A stretch of 32,040 nucleotides of DNA. Source: Tritrichomonas musculus (Eukaryota > Parabasalia > Tritrichomonadida > Tritrichomonadidae). Below, in pieces: positions 30,773-32,040 of this stretch. The notes under the pieces were generated by a model. The model ran no database searches, was not told where the DNA came from, and was given only the letters and a program-made list of their open reading frames with translations. How positions within the stretch are numbered: the first letter of the stretch is position 1; each line of letters starts with the position of its first letter. The stretch lies in contig JAPFFF010000197.1 in the NCBI GenBank assembly GCA_039105265.1, forward strand, positions 1 to 32,040. The letters run 5' to 3'. The position numbers and the translations under genes are program-made.

Positions 30773-31432
30773 CTAATCCAATTTTCCTGCATGCCAAGCT
30801 AACCTGATGCTTGCTGGATGGAAAGTATTTGTGAGCCAATCAACATCATTGGTGATCCAATCCATAATTTCAAGCTGTTTTGTTTCCCAAGCAACTGTTG
30901 CTTTATGCGATTCTTCAGTTTCCTCCTTTTCCATTGTTGTATCTATCTCATCATAACCAAAAATATATCCACCAGCACTCCAAATACTGAAATTGCTGTC
31001 TGGACCTGGATCAATAATGTCACCCCTTTTAGCAATTAATGCATCATGACGAGATTTATATTCATCTTCAAATCCAGGCTTTAATTTAGTCATGAACATC
31101 CTGTAACGAATCAATTCTTTACTTTTTCTAACAATACCAAAATTATGATACATTAAACGCATGTTTTGCCCAGGAGTTGAAATCCAAGTATAAATACATT
31201 CAAACTGTGATATTAGAGAACCAATCTGTTCCTTTGCTTTTTCATATAAATTTTTCTTTTCTTTTGTTTCACAATATCCGAAAATGAGTGAACTACAGTT
31301 CCAAATGCTGAAATTTGAAACTTCATTTCCATCCAAAAACTCAACCAGCTTTGGCCAAACTTCACCAAGTTTCTTGCGATAAAGATCCATTTGGCCTTTT
31401 TTCACTTCCATTGCAAAAGAGTGACGTTCCAT
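30773..31432 (-). CDS. Tandem two-domain L-rhamnose mutarotase-like protein
   Basis: 219 aa made of two copies of the small RhaM fold (about 104 aa in bacteria). Domain 1 (about 1-101): RHSFAMEVKKGQMDLY, VWPKLVEFL, NFSIWNCSSLIFGY. Domain 2 (about 109-217): RYRMFMTKLKPGFEDEY, NFSIWSAGGYIFGY, IMDWI, and a Trp near the C-terminus. RhaM interconverts alpha and beta anomers of L-rhamnose. From memory its key residues are a Tyr and a His four positions apart. Domain 2 keeps both (Y125, H129). Domain 1 has Y18 but Leu at 22, so it has probably lost activity. No signal peptide is present, so it is likely cytosolic. A bacterial origin by transfer followed by duplication is plausible in trichomonads but not shown here. 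The start is the first ATG, and TAG ends it. Confidence 0.85.
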   Translation of the reverse strand: MERHSFAMEVKKGQMDLYRKKLGEVWPKLVEFLDGNEVSNFSIWNCSSLIFGYCETKEKKNLYEKAKEQIGSLISQFECIYTWISTPGQNMRLMYHNFGIVRKSKELIRYRMFMTKLKPGFEDEYKSRHDALIAKRGDIIDPGPDSNFSIWSAGGYIFGYDEIDTTMEKEETEESHKATVAWETKQLEIMDWITNDVDWLTNTFHPASIRLAWHAGKLD

Positions 31433-32040
31433 TTTTTTGTTCGCAAAATATAATTTAAAATCAGATCACTTTTTAAAAAACATTCAAATTAATTTTTTCC
31501 ATTCAATATATAAATATTTGTTTCATATGGAAAATTATCATAATTTTTTATATTAAATTTATATTTACATAATATATATTTAATAATTATATTATAATTA
31601 ATATTATTAGAGAATAGTTAAATTTACTTATCAAGATATTGTAAGTACAATTTAAGAAATATAAAAATGCTTTAATTTTACCTCAGAAAATATGTGAGAA
31701 GAACTCTCAATTTTCAAGTATCTCTCAATTTTTTTCAAAATGTTTTTGAGGAGATTTGTATAAAATACAAACCAAAATATCTTTGCTTATATTTGATCTA
31801 TTACAATATATGAACATATATATTAATATTTTATAAATAAAATATAAATTAATCTAGATTTTATTAATGATTTAACAATTATTGTAAAAAATTTAAAACT
31901 GAATAATGAAAATGGCTTGGAAAGGTGACTTTTTTTAGGTTCTTTCAAAAATTCATTTCTGTAAGATTCTTGTGCCTACTCGGAATTCTCCAAATATTTT
32001 GTAGAAAGTGACTTTCACACTTTTTAAAAAGTTGCTCGGA
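31433..32040. other. AT-rich DNA to the window edge
   Basis: Upstream flank of the mutarotase-like gene. No gene seen. Short CTCTCAATTTT repeats occur near 31705-31735. No trichomonad initiator was recognised next to the start. Confidence 0.5.

Overview
The window looks like nuclear DNA of a parabasalid protist (trichomonad). The intergenic DNA is extremely AT-rich, the genes are intron-less in the standard code, and protein kinases are fused to Sel1 repeats. A multidomain E2-like ubiquitin protein and a bacterial-type sugar mutarotase also fit that group, and DNA transposons fill the middle. A Tritrichomonas/Trichomonas-like genome is my best guess. This comes from gene style and composition only, with no database match.

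Layout. (1) 1-8057: a 980-aa UBL/vWA/E2 protein on the minus strand, then a decayed pseudokinase-Sel1 gene on the plus strand. The Sel1 half of that gene is far GC-richer than its kinase half. About 1.2 kb of AT-rich spacer follows. (2) 8058-20475: one copy of a ~1.2-kb element with hAT-like ends (CAGAGGC...GCCTCTG) and a TCCCCA target duplication. It is split in two by 11.2 kb of inserted DNA. The insert holds a 230-bp TTAA-flanked MITE, an 8.7-kb palindromic element and a 0.7-kb TA-flanked element with pogo/Tc1-like remnants. The palindromic element (9829-18567) has arms of 3.2 and 4.0 kb, GGG...CCC ends and a 9-bp direct repeat ATAAAATAT on each side. (3) 20482-26200: a TTAA-flanked DNA transposon with a whole-looking 449-aa transposase whose three acidic residues can be placed. 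It is itself interrupted by a second, intact copy of the hAT-like element and by a third TIR-bounded segment. (4) 26201-32040: host genes, namely two unrecognised proteins in convergent orientation, a kinase-Sel1 gene with an in-frame stop just after DFG, and a tandem two-domain L-rhamnose-mutarotase-like protein.

The most striking object is the palindromic element. Its arms are nearly identical outside the repeats, and each carries 1.9-2.7 kb of purine/pyrimidine-skewed GAA/GAC/GAT repeat. The arms differ in length by about 805 bp, and I see that difference only in the repeats. In one frame the repeat reads as an Asp/Glu-rich polypeptide, but that frame has no ATG and is broken. The 1.46-kb centre holds remnants of an unrelated coding region and no transposase that I can see. 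I read it as a non-autonomous Mutator-type (foldback or Pack-MULE-like) element, which is an inference.

The nesting gives a relative order of events. The split hAT-like copy is older than its 11.2-kb insert. The TTAA transposon landed 12 bp from that copy and later received another hAT-like copy. The long ORFs inside the GAA/TTC tracts on either strand are frame shadows of repeat DNA and are not listed as genes.
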